From positions 1 to 64,000 of the forward strand of contig CAZAEZ010000013.1 of the NCBI GenBank assembly GCA_964484205.1: 64,000 bases of DNA, written 5' to 3'. Position numbers and translations under genes: made by a program. The DNA is from M3007 sp964484205 (GTDB taxonomy: Bacteria > Bacteroidota > Bacteroidia > Chitinophagales > Saprospiraceae). This document shows positions 43,179 to 53,800 of the stretch, piece by piece. The notes under the pieces are model-generated. The model was not told where the DNA came from. It saw nothing but the letters and a program-made list of their open reading frames with translations, and did not search any database. Position 1 is the first letter of the stretch. Each line of letters begins with the position of its first letter.

Positions 43179-46100
43179 GATTTTACTTTGTGGAAAATAT
43201 CGGGGCGTTTCTGAACGAAGGTTTCGATGGGCTCGTCGTAGCGCCATACCAGCACTTGCCAGCCGGCATTGCGGAGGGCTTTGCGTTTGTTTTCGTCATC
43301 GACCTTTACTTCTGGTTTATCGTGCACGCTGCCGTCTACGAAAATGGCGACGTTGGGTTCGTACACAAAATCGGGTTGTATGTACAGGCCGTTCACATTA
43401 GACATCATCACCTGGGTTTGGTCGGGCATGCGGAGTCCGTTTTGGTGCAGGTATTGAACGAACTTCTGCTCCAGGGTGGAACTTTTGTCGCTTTCCTGCA
43501 CGAGCCTTTCTTTTTGGTCTTCGAGGTTTTTGTAGGTTGCTTTTGGCGGCAGCACAATTCGGCAAGCCAAGAGCAGTTCCAGCGCTTCTTTGATCTGAAA
43601 CCGGTTGATCCTATCGTGATCGCGCTGGTTGTAGTAGGAGAGCAGGTCATCGTAGGAGGCTACAGGGGCTTCGGGGGCTTGTGGATGTACATCGGCGCCA
43701 TTGTCGAACCAGCAAACTTTATAGGCTTCTTTAACAAGGTTCAGAAAGGCATCGGGGTCGCGGGCTATTTGTGACAAAATGCCCAAGCTACCTTCAGCTG
43801 CCTCAAACAGCAGGATATTTGGGCGTTCTGTTTCCCCCATCCGGTAGGCGCCAATTTCGTTGGCTTCCACCTGGTAGAGGTTTTCCACGGCGCGTTTCAG
43901 GGCATAGAGCAGGCTGGTGGTCGCATTGGTGTCCAGGTTTAAGTTGGCCAGGGGCTGGATGTAAAGCGAATCAGCGTTTCCGGTGGTGTAGGGAATTACC
44001 CGGCGGATTTCCTCGGCATTGGGGCCAGGCGTTTCCATTTCTTTTTCCCGTTTCCAAAATCCTGTGCGCAGCCCCATCGGGAAACCGCGTTTTTGAGAGC
44101 GCCGCCAGCGGGTATTCACCTGGATGATATTGGCGGTAGGGATGAAGTACATCCGCAGCAGCAGGTCGTTGCCGTGGTACACTTCCACGGGCTTGGTCTG
44201 TTCAAACCCGCCGGTAACGGAAAAATAGGTTGTGATATGGAAGCCGGTGGAGGTGCGTTCTTCCTCTTCGCAGGAAATGCGTTCCTGAACTTCGCCGGTC
44301 GTTTCCGCCATCGGCATAAGGTCCATCAGCAGATCGCGATGCGCATCGTTGTCCAGCGGAGTTGCCGTTACGGGGCAGAGGTTGGCGGTGTAGTCATCGT
44401 CGATAAAAAAGTAGCCGGAGTGCTTGGAGGTCTTGGCTTTGGTCAGTTGGGAACCGGGATCCATCATATTCATCCGGCCGATATTGTATTTGGCGCCGTT
44501 GTGGTACACGATATTCCGGGGCCCGAATTCTTTGAGTGCCATGAACCTTGCCCGGCTGATGTATTCGCCATCTTGTTTGCCGCCCGACAAGAAGGCGCGC
44601 AAAGGCAAACGAGTAAAATTGTAACCCGGCAGGAAGCCTTCGGAGGCCAGGTAGCGGTAAGGGTAAAATTCCGAAAGGTCATTGCCGCGATTGCCCGATT
44701 CATTGCGCAGGAGATCGAGTTGACGCACGGCCTGTTTTTCCAATTTCCAGGCATTCGTACGCTCCTCGGTTTTAGGGCCGTATATCGGATTGTTCAAAAT
44801 GCCTTGCGCACGTACAACTTGTTCGCGGGCACTGCGGTACAATTCCCGCCAGCGGTTGAGTGCGGTGTCAAATACCTGAGGAAAGTTGTGGATATGGCTG
44901 AGCAGGAGCTCTTCCGTAAACCAATTGGTTTGCGAGAGTTGAACTAGAATATCGCCCAAAACAGCCTGGCTGGATGCCAAAACCTTTTTGCAACGCTCCT
45001 CATGGCCGTCCCTGATTTTTTCCTGTACTTCGGCATGAAGCGGAAGCACTGGGTAATTTTCGAGGTCAATGACGGTGGCAATGGAACGCTCAATGCCTTC
45101 GAGCCCTAAGGCCGCCAAGTAAATAGCATTGACGTGGGAGAGCAGCAGTTCGCGGTTAAGCAAGTCCATGCGCGGTGGCGCTACCACCCCAGCAATCATA
45201 TCTTCCTTGTTTTTGAAGTAGTGGCGGTCATGTGGAGCGAAGGACGAGCAATAGGTAAATACCAGGGCGCCTTGTCCGCTTCGACCAGCGCGGCCACTGC
45301 GTTGGGCGTAGTTGGCGGGGCTGGGCGGCACGTTGCGCATGTGTACCACGTTCAGGTTTTTAATATCAATGCCCAGTTCCATGGTTGGCGAACAGAACAG
45401 GGCACTGATTTCTCCATTGCTAAATTTGCCTTCCCGGTCAATCCGGTCTTCATAGCCCAATTGGCCGGTGTGCTCCCTGCCTTCCAGGGCTTTCATTTGG
45501 CCGAAATCCTGGAGATACAGTTGTTTAAAATAGGCATTGGGTACAGGTTCAAAATCTTCCCTATAAGAAATCATCCGGACGGCATCGCGTTTGACCGACT
45601 GGCCGTCGCCGAGGGTCCAGAGTATTTTTGAAACATCGAGTTGCCATAAGGAGTAACCCTGGCTCTCGTCTGAATTATCAGCACGTTTGAGGTAGCCACA
45701 GTCAGCCAGTTTCGCTAGTAATTTTCCAGTAAACTCCAGGTAATCCTTTCCTTTTAGGTCTAAGTGGTAGGCTTTCAGGGCGTATTTGATATATTTTCCC
45801 AGGGCACTGTTTGAACCTACGCTATTGGAAAAAACGCCTCTTCGTTGGTTTTCTGGTAGGATCCCCAAACGGAGGAAAGGAGGGATATCCAGATCTTCAT
45901 CAGAATCGAGTGACCAAGGCTGTTTTAACTTTTGGAAAAAAGTATCCTGAAGTTGCCGGGGATTGTTCAGTTTGTGAAAATAGATAGCGTAGGAGGTGCG
46001 GAAAAAATCGAGAATGTTTTCCAAAAATCTTTTCCGGTCTTCGGCTGGCATTTGGCTTACGCCATCCAGGTCCGACCAAAAATCGGCATCGCTGGCGTCT

Positions 46101-48316
46101 TCATGGAGATACTTGTAGGACAGTGTTAAAAGCCCACATTGTTCAAGATTTGGCATGATCACCCGCCATCCACGTTTTAAGTCTAACAAAACGCGCGTCA
46201 TCAAATACTCTTTAAGGGCATCTTCATTATCGCGCCGGGCGCCTGGCGCCAAAGCGGGGTTTTGGGCATATTCTTCCTGAGGGAGGTTTAGCGAAGTAAA
46301 AACGCTATCGGCTATGGTGGTATAGTCCAGGGTAGCGGCCTGCGCTTGTCGCAAGGCATGATAAATGGCTGAACGTACCCGAACAACTTGCAGGAAATCG
46401 TTAAAGTGCCCAGCCTGTAGTGCAGCATCCTGACGGTTATCGGTAAAACTCAGCACTTTTTGGTCGGTACTGGGAACGCCGCCATGATGTAGTTCATTTA
46501 CGATGGCATAGGATAGAACGGTAGTTGCCGAGCTACGACCTTCATTCCCCAAGGTCATCAGCTTGGTATTTTCCTTGGTTTTAGGGTCATAAAATGTACC
46601 ACTGGTAGGGTCAAAAAGCAACTTAGCGGGCATGTACCAACCCCAGCTTTCCAAAGGCTCTTGCTCTGAAAATTTGCCAGTGTCATCGAAATATATTTTC
46701 TGTGGTAATCGGTTGCGGTAATAAGGTTTGGCTTCCAGAGCCTGCCGTTTTTTTGAAAATTGTGTCCAGGCATCGGGCAGGAACTCGATATCAGAATCGT
46801 TCCAAATACTTTCGTCTCCATGCGGAATAATGAGGTAGCCGGCTTCCAGATTTTCTGCTTCTAATTCTTCAATGAGAGTGTCATGGAATGCCCGGGGTTC
46901 CAGGCGGCCTTGTTCCTTGTTTTTGCGCAGGCAAACAAATTCATGCCCTGATACCCGGCTAAAAACAACAGGGAATATTGGTTTTTGACTGTCTCCGCCT
47001 GTGTTGATATAATATCCCGGCTCCATCGAGATGATGCGTTTATCCAAGGGATCAAGTGAAACATACACGCTACCCGTTTGGGAAATAAACTGGTGAAGTT
47101 TGAATGGGAAAATACTGCGTGCTTGTTTGGATGCACTGAGCGCCTCTGACCAATTGAGCAATTGTAATAGTTGCTCTTCACATTTAATTGCGGGTTCCCG
47201 GCTGTCTTCTGCTAATAATGCGGCAATGGACTTGAGGGAGAGCGGTTTGCCGCGTCGAATCCAATCACCTTTGCGTTCGAGTACCACGCGGTTTTCTAAC
47301 CAGGTCGCCAGCGGGTTAGATCGCAGTGCATCTTCTGTCCCGTCCAAATTGATGCGTGTATTCAAGGCTTCTTGCAGTGAAAATTGGTCGGGTAGCTGGC
47401 CTGAAAAGGGAGTCTGGACCTTCAGCGATTCATTGATTACTTGTTCTGCTTGGAAAGCTTTGCCAAAGATGAGGCCGGCTAATTCGGCAACTTTTTCTTT
47501 TTGCTCTTGCAGGTTATCTCCCGAAACCAGGGTTGCGGAGGTGCCCATGAATCGGAGTGTTCGTTTGGCCTTGGCTTTAATCCTGCGAATCAACATAGCG
47601 ATATCGCTGCCCTGCCGTCCGCGATAGGTATGCAGTTCGTCAAAAGACAGGAATTCAAGGTGTTCCTGCATGTTTTCCCGCAGATAGGATTCACCAGATC
47701 GGGTCATGATGAGCTCTAGCATCATGTAGTTGGTCAGCAGAATATCCGGTGGATTAGATTTGATCCTCTGCTTTTCCTCTTCGGTCTCCTGGCCAGTGTA
47801 CCGGGCATAACGAATTGGGAAGGAGTCGCTACCGTGTTTTTCCTCAAATCGATCGCGGTATTTGTTGAATTCTTCCTGCTGCGAATTGATGAGGGCGTTC
47901 ATCGGATACACTATGATTGCCCGCACCCCCTTTACATCTTGTGGGTTTTTAAGTATATGGTTAAAAATGGTGGCGATGTATGTGAGCGATTTGCCGGATC
48001 CGGTGCCTGAGGTCACAACAAAATCTTTTCCGCTCGCACCGAGTTGAATTGCTTCTACCTGGTGTTGATAGAGTTTGTATCCGGAGAAGATATCTGCCAT
48101 CCGAATTTCGAGGGTGCCTTGTTGGCAGAGTTCCTCTACAGAACCGCCATCCTGATAGGCAGGATTGAACTGTACCAGTGGTTCTGGCAGTAGTTTCCCT
48201 TCCTTGAGTGCTTTCTCTACTTGCTCCCGGATGTTTTTGTTCTTGATCCGGATGAAGCTGGAAAGGAAGGATTCGTATTGGGCAATGATTTTGTTTTGGA
48301 GGGCGAAGACGTGCAT
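43175..48316 (-). CDS. DExH helicase-DUF1998-like-nuclease fusion (MrfA/DruE/DrmAB-like)
   Basis: A 1,713-residue protein. The SF2 core shows TSGTGSGKS (about 102-110), LSFDELHTYRG (motif II DELH, about 226), MGTSATLV, SPTMELGIDIKNL and QRSGRAGRSGQ. A long middle region leads to a DUF1998-like segment (PNILLFEAAEGSLGILSQIA, about residue 1510). The last ~90 residues (QPDFVYEPNVAIFVDGSVHD, then KRKALRNAGWQVLVWRYDE) resemble Vsr/DUF559-type PD-(D/E)XK nucleases. In DISARM the helicase and DUF1998 parts are separate proteins (DrmA, DrmB); Druantia DruE and MrfA keep them in one chain. The extra nuclease makes this an all-in-one version. It overlaps the DrmD-like gene by 4 bp. Confidence 0.82.
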   Translation of the reverse strand: MHVFALQNKIIAQYESFLSSFIRIKNKNIREQVEKALKEGKLLPEPLVQFNPAYQDGGSVEELCQQGTLEIRMADIFSGYKLYQHQVEAIQLGASGKDFVVTSGTGSGKSLTYIATIFNHILKNPQDVKGVRAIIVYPMNALINSQQEEFNKYRDRFEEKHGSDSFPIRYARYTGQETEEEKQRIKSNPPDILLTNYMMLELIMTRSGESYLRENMQEHLEFLSFDELHTYRGRQGSDIAMLIRRIKAKAKRTLRFMGTSATLVSGDNLQEQKEKVAELAGLIFGKAFQAEQVINESLKVQTPFSGQLPDQFSLQEALNTRINLDGTEDALRSNPLATWLENRVVLERKGDWIRRGKPLSLKSIAALLAEDSREPAIKCEEQLLQLLNWSEALSASKQARSIFPFKLHQFISQTGSVYVSLDPLDKRIISMEPGYYINTGGDSQKPIFPVVFSRVSGHEFVCLRKNKEQGRLEPRAFHDTLIEELEAENLEAGYLIIPHGDESIWNDSDIEFLPDAWTQFSKKRQALEAKPYYRNRLPQKIYFDDTGKFSEQEPLESWGWYMPAKLLFDPTSGTFYDPKTKENTKLMTLGNEGRSSATTVLSYAIVNELHHGGVPSTDQKVLSFTDNRQDAALQAGHFNDFLQVVRVRSAIYHALRQAQAATLDYTTIADSVFTSLNLPQEEYAQNPALAPGARRDNEDALKEYLMTRVLLDLKRGWRVIMPNLEQCGLLTLSYKYLHEDASDADFWSDLDGVSQMPAEDRKRFLENILDFFRTSYAIYFHKLNNPRQLQDTFFQKLKQPWSLDSDEDLDIPPFLRLGILPENQRRGVFSNSVGSNSALGKYIKYALKAYHLDLKGKDYLEFTGKLLAKLADCGYLKRADNSDESQGYSLWQLDVSKILWTLGDGQSVKRDAVRMISYREDFEPVPNAYFKQLYLQDFGQMKALEGREHTGQLGYEDRIDREGKFSNGEISALFCSPTMELGIDIKNLNVVHMRNVPPSPANYAQRSGRAGRSGQGALVFTYCSSFAPHDRHYFKNKEDMIAGVVAPPRMDLLNRELLLSHVNAIYLAALGLEGIERSIATVIDLENYPVLPLHAEVQEKIRDGHEERCKKVLASSQAVLGDILVQLSQTNWFTEELLLSHIHNFPQVFDTALNRWRELYRSAREQVVRAQGILNNPIYGPKTEERTNAWKLEKQAVRQLDLLRNESGNRGNDLSEFYPYRYLASEGFLPGYNFTRLPLRAFLSGGKQDGEYISRARFMALKEFGPRNIVYHNGAKYNIGRMNMMDPGSQLTKAKTSKHSGYFFIDDDYTANLCPVTATPLDNDAHRDLLMDLMPMAETTGEVQERISCEEEERTSTGFHITTYFSVTGGFEQTKPVEVYHGNDLLLRMYFIPTANIIQVNTRWRRSQKRGFPMGLRTGFWKREKEMETPGPNAEEIRRVIPYTTGNADSLYIQPLANLNLDTNATTSLLYALKRAVENLYQVEANEIGAYRMGETERPNILLFEAAEGSLGILSQIARDPDAFLNLVKEAYKVCWFDNGADVHPQAPEAPVASYDDLLSYYNQRDHDRINRFQIKEALELLLACRIVLPPKATYKNLEDQKERLVQESDKSSTLEQKFVQYLHQNGLRMPDQTQVMMSNVNGLYIQPDFVYEPNVAIFVDGSVHDKPEVKVDDENKRKALRNAGWQVLVWRYDEPIETFVQKRPDIFHKVKS

Positions 48317-48390
48317 AGTGTTATTGTTTCAAAGTAACAATAGTACTGTTTTTCAAAGTAAAGCATTGGCCAGGAATGGGATTACCATCC

Positions 48391-48960
48391 TCATAAAATC
48401 CCCCGTTTCTTCAATTCCCAAAAACATTTAGCGGTGATCTCGATATCAACGGCAGCATTATGGGCGTCAGCAAAATCAGTTCTAAATAATTTATAGTGTA
48501 ATTCCGGAAGTTTTGGCCATTTATAACCGTAGGGACCCGGCAAAGCACAATAGTCAGTCGCACTTTCCATCGTACAAATTTTACGTTTACCATCTAAATG
48601 ATTGGCTCTATTGTTCCGTAGAAACTCTGCGCCGACTATTTTTTCATCGAAACTCATATTATGTGCTACTAGCACAGTTGAACTACGTAAAACACTTTGA
48701 AAACCATCCAAAACTCTAGTAAGCGGCTCTCCTATGGCAAGCGCTTTTTCTGTTGTAATGCCGTGTATCCTGCTTGCCTCTAAAGAAATTGAAAAACCTT
48801 CAGGGCGTATAACATGATTTCCAGATGCCAATAGTCTGCCTTCGGCATCATACTGAAGCCATGCCAACTGCACCATTCTTGGCCAGTTGGAAGTATTTGT
48901 CACAGGGGCTTTCCAATTTAAAGGCAACCCTGTGGTTTCGGTATCGAAAAAAAGGTACAT
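48391..48960 (-). CDS. DEDDh 3'-5' exonuclease (DnaQ-like)
   Basis: A 189-residue stand-alone exonuclease with all four acidic positions and the general-base histidine: FFDTETTGLP (motif I), VLVAHNMSFDEKIV (motif II), and FADAHNAAVDIEITAKCF (motif III, H-x4-D). This is the DEDDh fold of DNA polymerase III epsilon and RNase T. It should remove nucleotides from 3' ends of single strands. It lies between the SF1 helicase (73-bp gap) and the large DExH helicase (74-bp gap), so it is probably a component of the defence operon, not a replication factor. Confidence 0.9.
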   Translation of the reverse strand: MYLFFDTETTGLPLNWKAPVTNTSNWPRMVQLAWLQYDAEGRLLASGNHVIRPEGFSISLEASRIHGITTEKALAIGEPLTRVLDGFQSVLRSSTVLVAHNMSFDEKIVGAEFLRNNRANHLDGKRKICTMESATDYCALPGPYGYKWPKLPELHYKLFRTDFADAHNAAVDIEITAKCFWELKKRGIL

Positions 48961-49033
48961 GGTTTGAAGTTTATCTAGTTAATAATAATGGGGAGCAGTT
49001 TTGATGATATAGGCGCTTTGCAATATTTTGAAA

Positions 49034-50821
49034 TTAAAACAAGCCAATTTCCGCTGTTATATCGTGTACAACCACCGTCGATGCTTCATAAAATTCCCGA
49101 AACAAATTGATACTTTTTTGTATTTCCGGATCGTCTGAAGTAGCCTTAAAAAGGTTTGAACTTCCTACAGTAATCCGCTTCATTTTCGCCCTTGTGATCG
49201 CCACATTCAAGCGTTGCGGCATAAAAAAGAAATTGGCTTTTTCCGTAGCCAGCTTTAGGTCACTGGTTGTAAGTGAGATAAGTACTACATCTCGTTCCTG
49301 TCCCTGAATTCGCTCCACAGTATCAACGAATATTTTTTTCAGGACTTTATCGTCCGTGATCCGTCCTTCGAGTGCAGATTTGATCGCACGCACTTGTGCC
49401 CGGAATGGAGCAAGAATGCCAATATCTTTAGGTTTCACCCCAGACAGAAGTAATTGCTCAGTGAGATCAGCAATTAGATTCGCTTCTAACATGTTTCGCA
49501 TTCCCTGATCAGAATGAGCCATATCCACAAATACTTCGGGCAGATCAGCACGCAAAATGTCTACATATTTTTTGGGGGGGTGGGAATATATCAATAAACG
49601 TCCTGCTGCTGAGGGAGCAGATTGGAGCATCCCATCATAAAAATGCTCGCTGGAAAAAGCATTAATGCCTTCATGCATGCGATAGGTCGTTTGCAACATC
49701 GTACCTGGTGCAAACTGATGTAAATGCTCGAAAATAGACCGGGCAAGTTCTTTATCCGTTTGGGTTTCATCAATGATTGGTGGAAGTTGCTGATGATCAC
49801 CTATGAAAATAAATTTTTTGCCAACTGCCATAGCGGCCACAGCCATTGGTACCGTCATTTGGGAAGCTTCATCAAATATTAATACGTCAAAATGGAAGTT
49901 GCGTAGTCGTTTGGTGTGTAGCGCAAAAACAGTTGCGCCGACAATAATTCCTCGAGAATTAATACCATATCCTGCTGCACCAATTGCACCATCTGTAGTT
50001 TTAACACTTGCATCGTCATAGTCCAAGCCATCTAACTGGTGGGGCTTCCCCAACTTTATGGTATGTGGGTATTGAGTAACTTTATTGATCTTCTGGAGAG
50101 CATTATTGATCCCAGTATGCGTAAATGCCGTAACAAGCACATTTTTACCTTCTTTTGCAAGTTCTGTCGCAAGGTGGGCAAGTACCCATGTTTTCCCAGT
50201 TCCTGGCGGTCCTTGAATTAGGTAATAATTTTTTACAATCAAGGCTTCCACAAATGCGGTCTGCTGAGACTTGTCAAGCTGTAGTGTTGTAGCTGATTGA
50301 GTTCTGTTTGCCCGTTGCGTTTCATCTTGTTCAGACAATATTTTTCCAGAAAGAATCCCATCGATTAAGTGAATCTTATTGGGGTTTTGTTTCAACCCTA
50401 AAATGGGTGTTTTCAGGATGTGTCGAATATCTGTCTTAGTTCGGTCTATCACCCAATCCGTACTTTCAATCAAATTATTCGGAATCGACGGGAATCCATC
50501 CCATCGATTTATAAGCACAGAAATATTATTCCTCAATTCATTACTAATTTCACCTGTAAAACTGATGCCATGGCCGGATACTTGGACAGGAGTACCTGGT
50601 CTAAACTTGGAAAGATTGTCCGGGCAATCAAAGCTAACACTAAAAGCCGTCATCCAGGAAGGGCCCTCAGCTCCCCTAAAATATGCCTTCAGGTTGCCTA
50701 TTGCTTCTCCTTTTGCAATACGTTCTTCTAGAGGTAATTTCCAAATCTGTTCAGTTGCTTCGTTCTCGGAATCGTATTCAATATCAATAAACGTTGTTAA
50801 TCGCGTAATTAGGTTTTCCAT
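49034..50821 (-). CDS. SF1B helicase, UPF1/DNA2-like
   Basis: A 595-residue helicase. An N-terminal OB/beta-barrel-like region (about 1-150) is followed by GPPGTGKTWVLAHLA (about 203-217), VTAFTHTGINNAL (motif Ia), LIFDEASQMTVPMA (motif II), FIGDHQQLPPI (motif III), TTYRMHEGI (motif IV), VDTVERIQGQERDVVLIS (motif V) and NVAITRAKMKRI (motif VI). This is the UPF1/SETX-type SF1B order, normally 5'-3' on single-stranded nucleic acid. It is 18 bp downstream of a second, longer SF1B helicase, a pairing that suggests they act together. Confidence 0.87.
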   Translation of the reverse strand: MENLITRLTTFIDIEYDSENEATEQIWKLPLEERIAKGEAIGNLKAYFRGAEGPSWMTAFSVSFDCPDNLSKFRPGTPVQVSGHGISFTGEISNELRNNISVLINRWDGFPSIPNNLIESTDWVIDRTKTDIRHILKTPILGLKQNPNKIHLIDGILSGKILSEQDETQRANRTQSATTLQLDKSQQTAFVEALIVKNYYLIQGPPGTGKTWVLAHLATELAKEGKNVLVTAFTHTGINNALQKINKVTQYPHTIKLGKPHQLDGLDYDDASVKTTDGAIGAAGYGINSRGIIVGATVFALHTKRLRNFHFDVLIFDEASQMTVPMAVAAMAVGKKFIFIGDHQQLPPIIDETQTDKELARSIFEHLHQFAPGTMLQTTYRMHEGINAFSSEHFYDGMLQSAPSAAGRLLIYSHPPKKYVDILRADLPEVFVDMAHSDQGMRNMLEANLIADLTEQLLLSGVKPKDIGILAPFRAQVRAIKSALEGRITDDKVLKKIFVDTVERIQGQERDVVLISLTTSDLKLATEKANFFFMPQRLNVAITRAKMKRITVGSSNLFKATSDDPEIQKSINLFREFYEASTVVVHDITAEIGLF

Positions 50822-50839
50822 AGTAGTTTATCATTTTGT

Positions 50840-53800
50840 TTAAAGTAATATTTTAAGTTCTGAGGGCAATTGAGTTTGGGGTTGCATTCTTGCAATTGGA
50901 TCAAGTAACTGAATGAAAATTGGACTTCCTCCAAGTACCGCTTCATTACCTAATATGACCAAATGTTCCTTCGCCCGCGTCATCATTACATTCAACTTCC
51001 GGTCCACCCCTTCCGTGTTTATCGACTGAATAGCCCGTAACTGCAAGGGACTTTTCACCGCAAAGGACACAATGATCACATTCCGCTCTGAGCCTTGAAA
51101 ACGTTCGACGGTATCGATGGTGACGGTCTGGTAGGCTTCGGGTAGTTTCTGACGGATGGTTGCAATCTGCGCGCGGAAAGGGGTGATAACACCAACTGTT
51201 TTTTCCGGATCGAAGTGGTCGCCGTAGAGCTGATGGACGTAGGCGATCAATTGCACTACCAGATCGGCTTCTTCTTCATTAACCTTGGGCCGGATATCCC
51301 GCCGGGTGGGTACAAAAGCCACACGCCGGGTAAAGAGGTTGTGCAGCGGGTGATCGTTATCAGGCCAAGTCAAGGGGGCAGATTGTTCGGGCAGACCAGT
51401 TTTGAGCAAGCCTCCGTAGTAATGCTGGTTGGGGAAATCCGCAATATCGGCGTGCATGCGGTAGTGATATTCGAGCATGCCATAGCAGTCGTGCCAGTCG
51501 CGGCGTTTGGCATTTTGTAGTAGGCGGGTGAAGAGTGATTCGCGAAAGTTGTACAGACCAATTTCAGTCAGTTCCGGCGCTGTGGTGCGGGAGGTTTCCG
51601 CATCCTGCAGCACCACGGCGGGTAGTTGATTGTCGTCGCCGATCATGATGAAGCGTTCGAATTGCGGCAGTATACCGGCCAATTGGGGTTCGAGCAACTG
51701 ACTGGCTTCATCAATTATCAGGGTGTGGAATTTTTTAAAATGCAACAGGTCGAGGCTGTTAGCAAAGGTGGCTTGGGTAGAGACGAAAATATTGGTATTG
51801 GCGACGTGTTCGTAGAGTTTATCCAGATCGAGTTTGCCGGATAGTTGTTGCCAACAATATGCTTCTTCCCCACGGCCCAGCCGGATGAAGGGCACGCCTA
51901 GTTCCGTGAGTTTTTCACAGATGACTCGCACGGCCTGGTTGGTAAAAGCGATCACCATGATGTTGAGCCTTTCGGTAGCCATGCGGCGCACCAGTTCCCG
52001 GAGTACGGTACTGGTTTTGCCAGTGCCGGGTGGGCCTTGGATCAGGAAGTAGTCGCGTGCTGCCATTGCGCGGGCCACCAGTTCCTGTTGGTTGGCGTTC
52101 AGCGCTGGTCCGGGGCCTTGATGTTCCGGTGTGCCATTGCTGTTGGCACGGATGGCGTCAAACTCCGGTTTTTTCAAGCCCAGTATCCGCACCTGGCTGG
52201 CAGGACTGGCTAGCAAAAAGCGATAAATCTGGTGAAGCATGGTACGGTAGCTGGACTCGCGGAAGTCGCGCTCGATAGCCCAGTAGGTTTCGGGCTTGAA
52301 ATGGGATTTGTCGAGTTGTTTGTTGGCCAGGCTGACAACTACTTTTTTGGGGCTCAGGCTGAGGATAGTGCACTTGAGGATTTGTTGACCCAGGGGATTA
52401 GGGTTTTCGGGGTCGGGGGTCGGGTATAGGATAACTACTTCGCCATCACGGAAATTAGTAACGCTGGTGGAAAATAAGTCTGTGTTGATTTCCAACGTGA
52501 TGTGGAAGTCGTCGGTCACGCTATTCTTTTTCAGGCGTAAATATGTGAGGGCATTATAACTCTCAACCTTTTCACCTTTGGAGGCCCGCCAAAGGGCGGA
52601 GAAACCGCCGGGGTCGTCGGGGTTTTGCGGATTTCCGGTTTTGCCGGTCTGCATTTCGCGGAATACAAAACGGGCATAACCCAGGAACCAGGCTTTCAGG
52701 AGCGGGCTGGCATTTTCCAGAGCACTGTGAAAGGCCTGGGCATCCGCTTCCTTGAAGGGTGGGACGGGGCCAATCCGTTCGGGGTGTATCGCTGCATAGA
52801 TGCTCGTGTCGCCTGCTGCGAGGCGTAGTTCATTGGCGACGATCTGGTTGCGCAGGAGCAGAATGGCCTGTTTGCGCAGGTAGCTGTCGTCGCGCACAGC
52901 ACGCAAAGGTTTTTCAGCAGGGGTAGCTTTGGCATATAGGATAGCGCTCAGGCCGTGGCGTTTTGGAAAGGTGGACTCCAGGAGCAGGCTGTAGGCCAAT
53001 GCTTGGGCCTCATGGTTGGGGAAGAGACTGGTGTTGTGAAAACTACCCGACTTCATTTCCACGATATCCTTTCGGTCGGGATTTTGTGGGTCTTCGAGCA
53101 GGAGGTCGAGGCGACCCTGGAGGCCGTAGATGGCTGAAATGAAGGTCGGTTCAATAATACGTTGTTTACCTTCAAATGCTCGTAGTGCATAACGGATATT
53201 AGGTTCCAACTGGGCGCCATTTTCATAAATGGATTTGATGGCATCGCGACGGTATAGTCCATCCTGGTGGGCCATGCAGAGCATGCCAAAGGAATTGCTG
53301 CGCATGACTGTTTCAAAACTGTCGCGGTAGTTAAATTTCGGTTCGGTGGAAAGATCATCAAGTATTTGTCCGGAGATATTCCCTAACATCATCTTGTCTG
53401 TGATTTCACCTTTGGTAAACCGGTTAAGCAGGTGCAACAAGGGATTGTCGCCTTTGATCTGGCAACATTCGGCGAGTTCCTTGGCTTCTAAGAGATAGTC
53501 CGGTTCGAGCACGAGCAAAGTGCGGTCGGTGGCCCGGTATTCGCCTGGACGGTTGGAGTTGGGCTGTACTTCTGTGATGTAAATATTGGCATAAGGGTAC
53601 AGGAAAGTGTACACCTCACTGAGGTCTGAGCCGAAACCTTCTTCGTCGCGGTTATCCCAGAACCGAATGGTTATGGTACCTAGTTCGTCAGTGTCGCATG
53701 CGATGGCGCAGTTTTTTTTGGGGAAACCGGGTTTGGGTGGAAAAACTTCGCGTACAATGGCCCGGAATTGCTGAGTGGGTACTTTTTGTCTTGGCCGGCG

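Noticed and set aside
36416..48316. Calling the region a canonical DISARM system
   Set aside because: DrmD and DrmMI counterparts are present, but separate DrmA, DrmB and DrmC are not recognisable; the DUF1998-type helicase is a fusion and the PLD proteins have other architectures.
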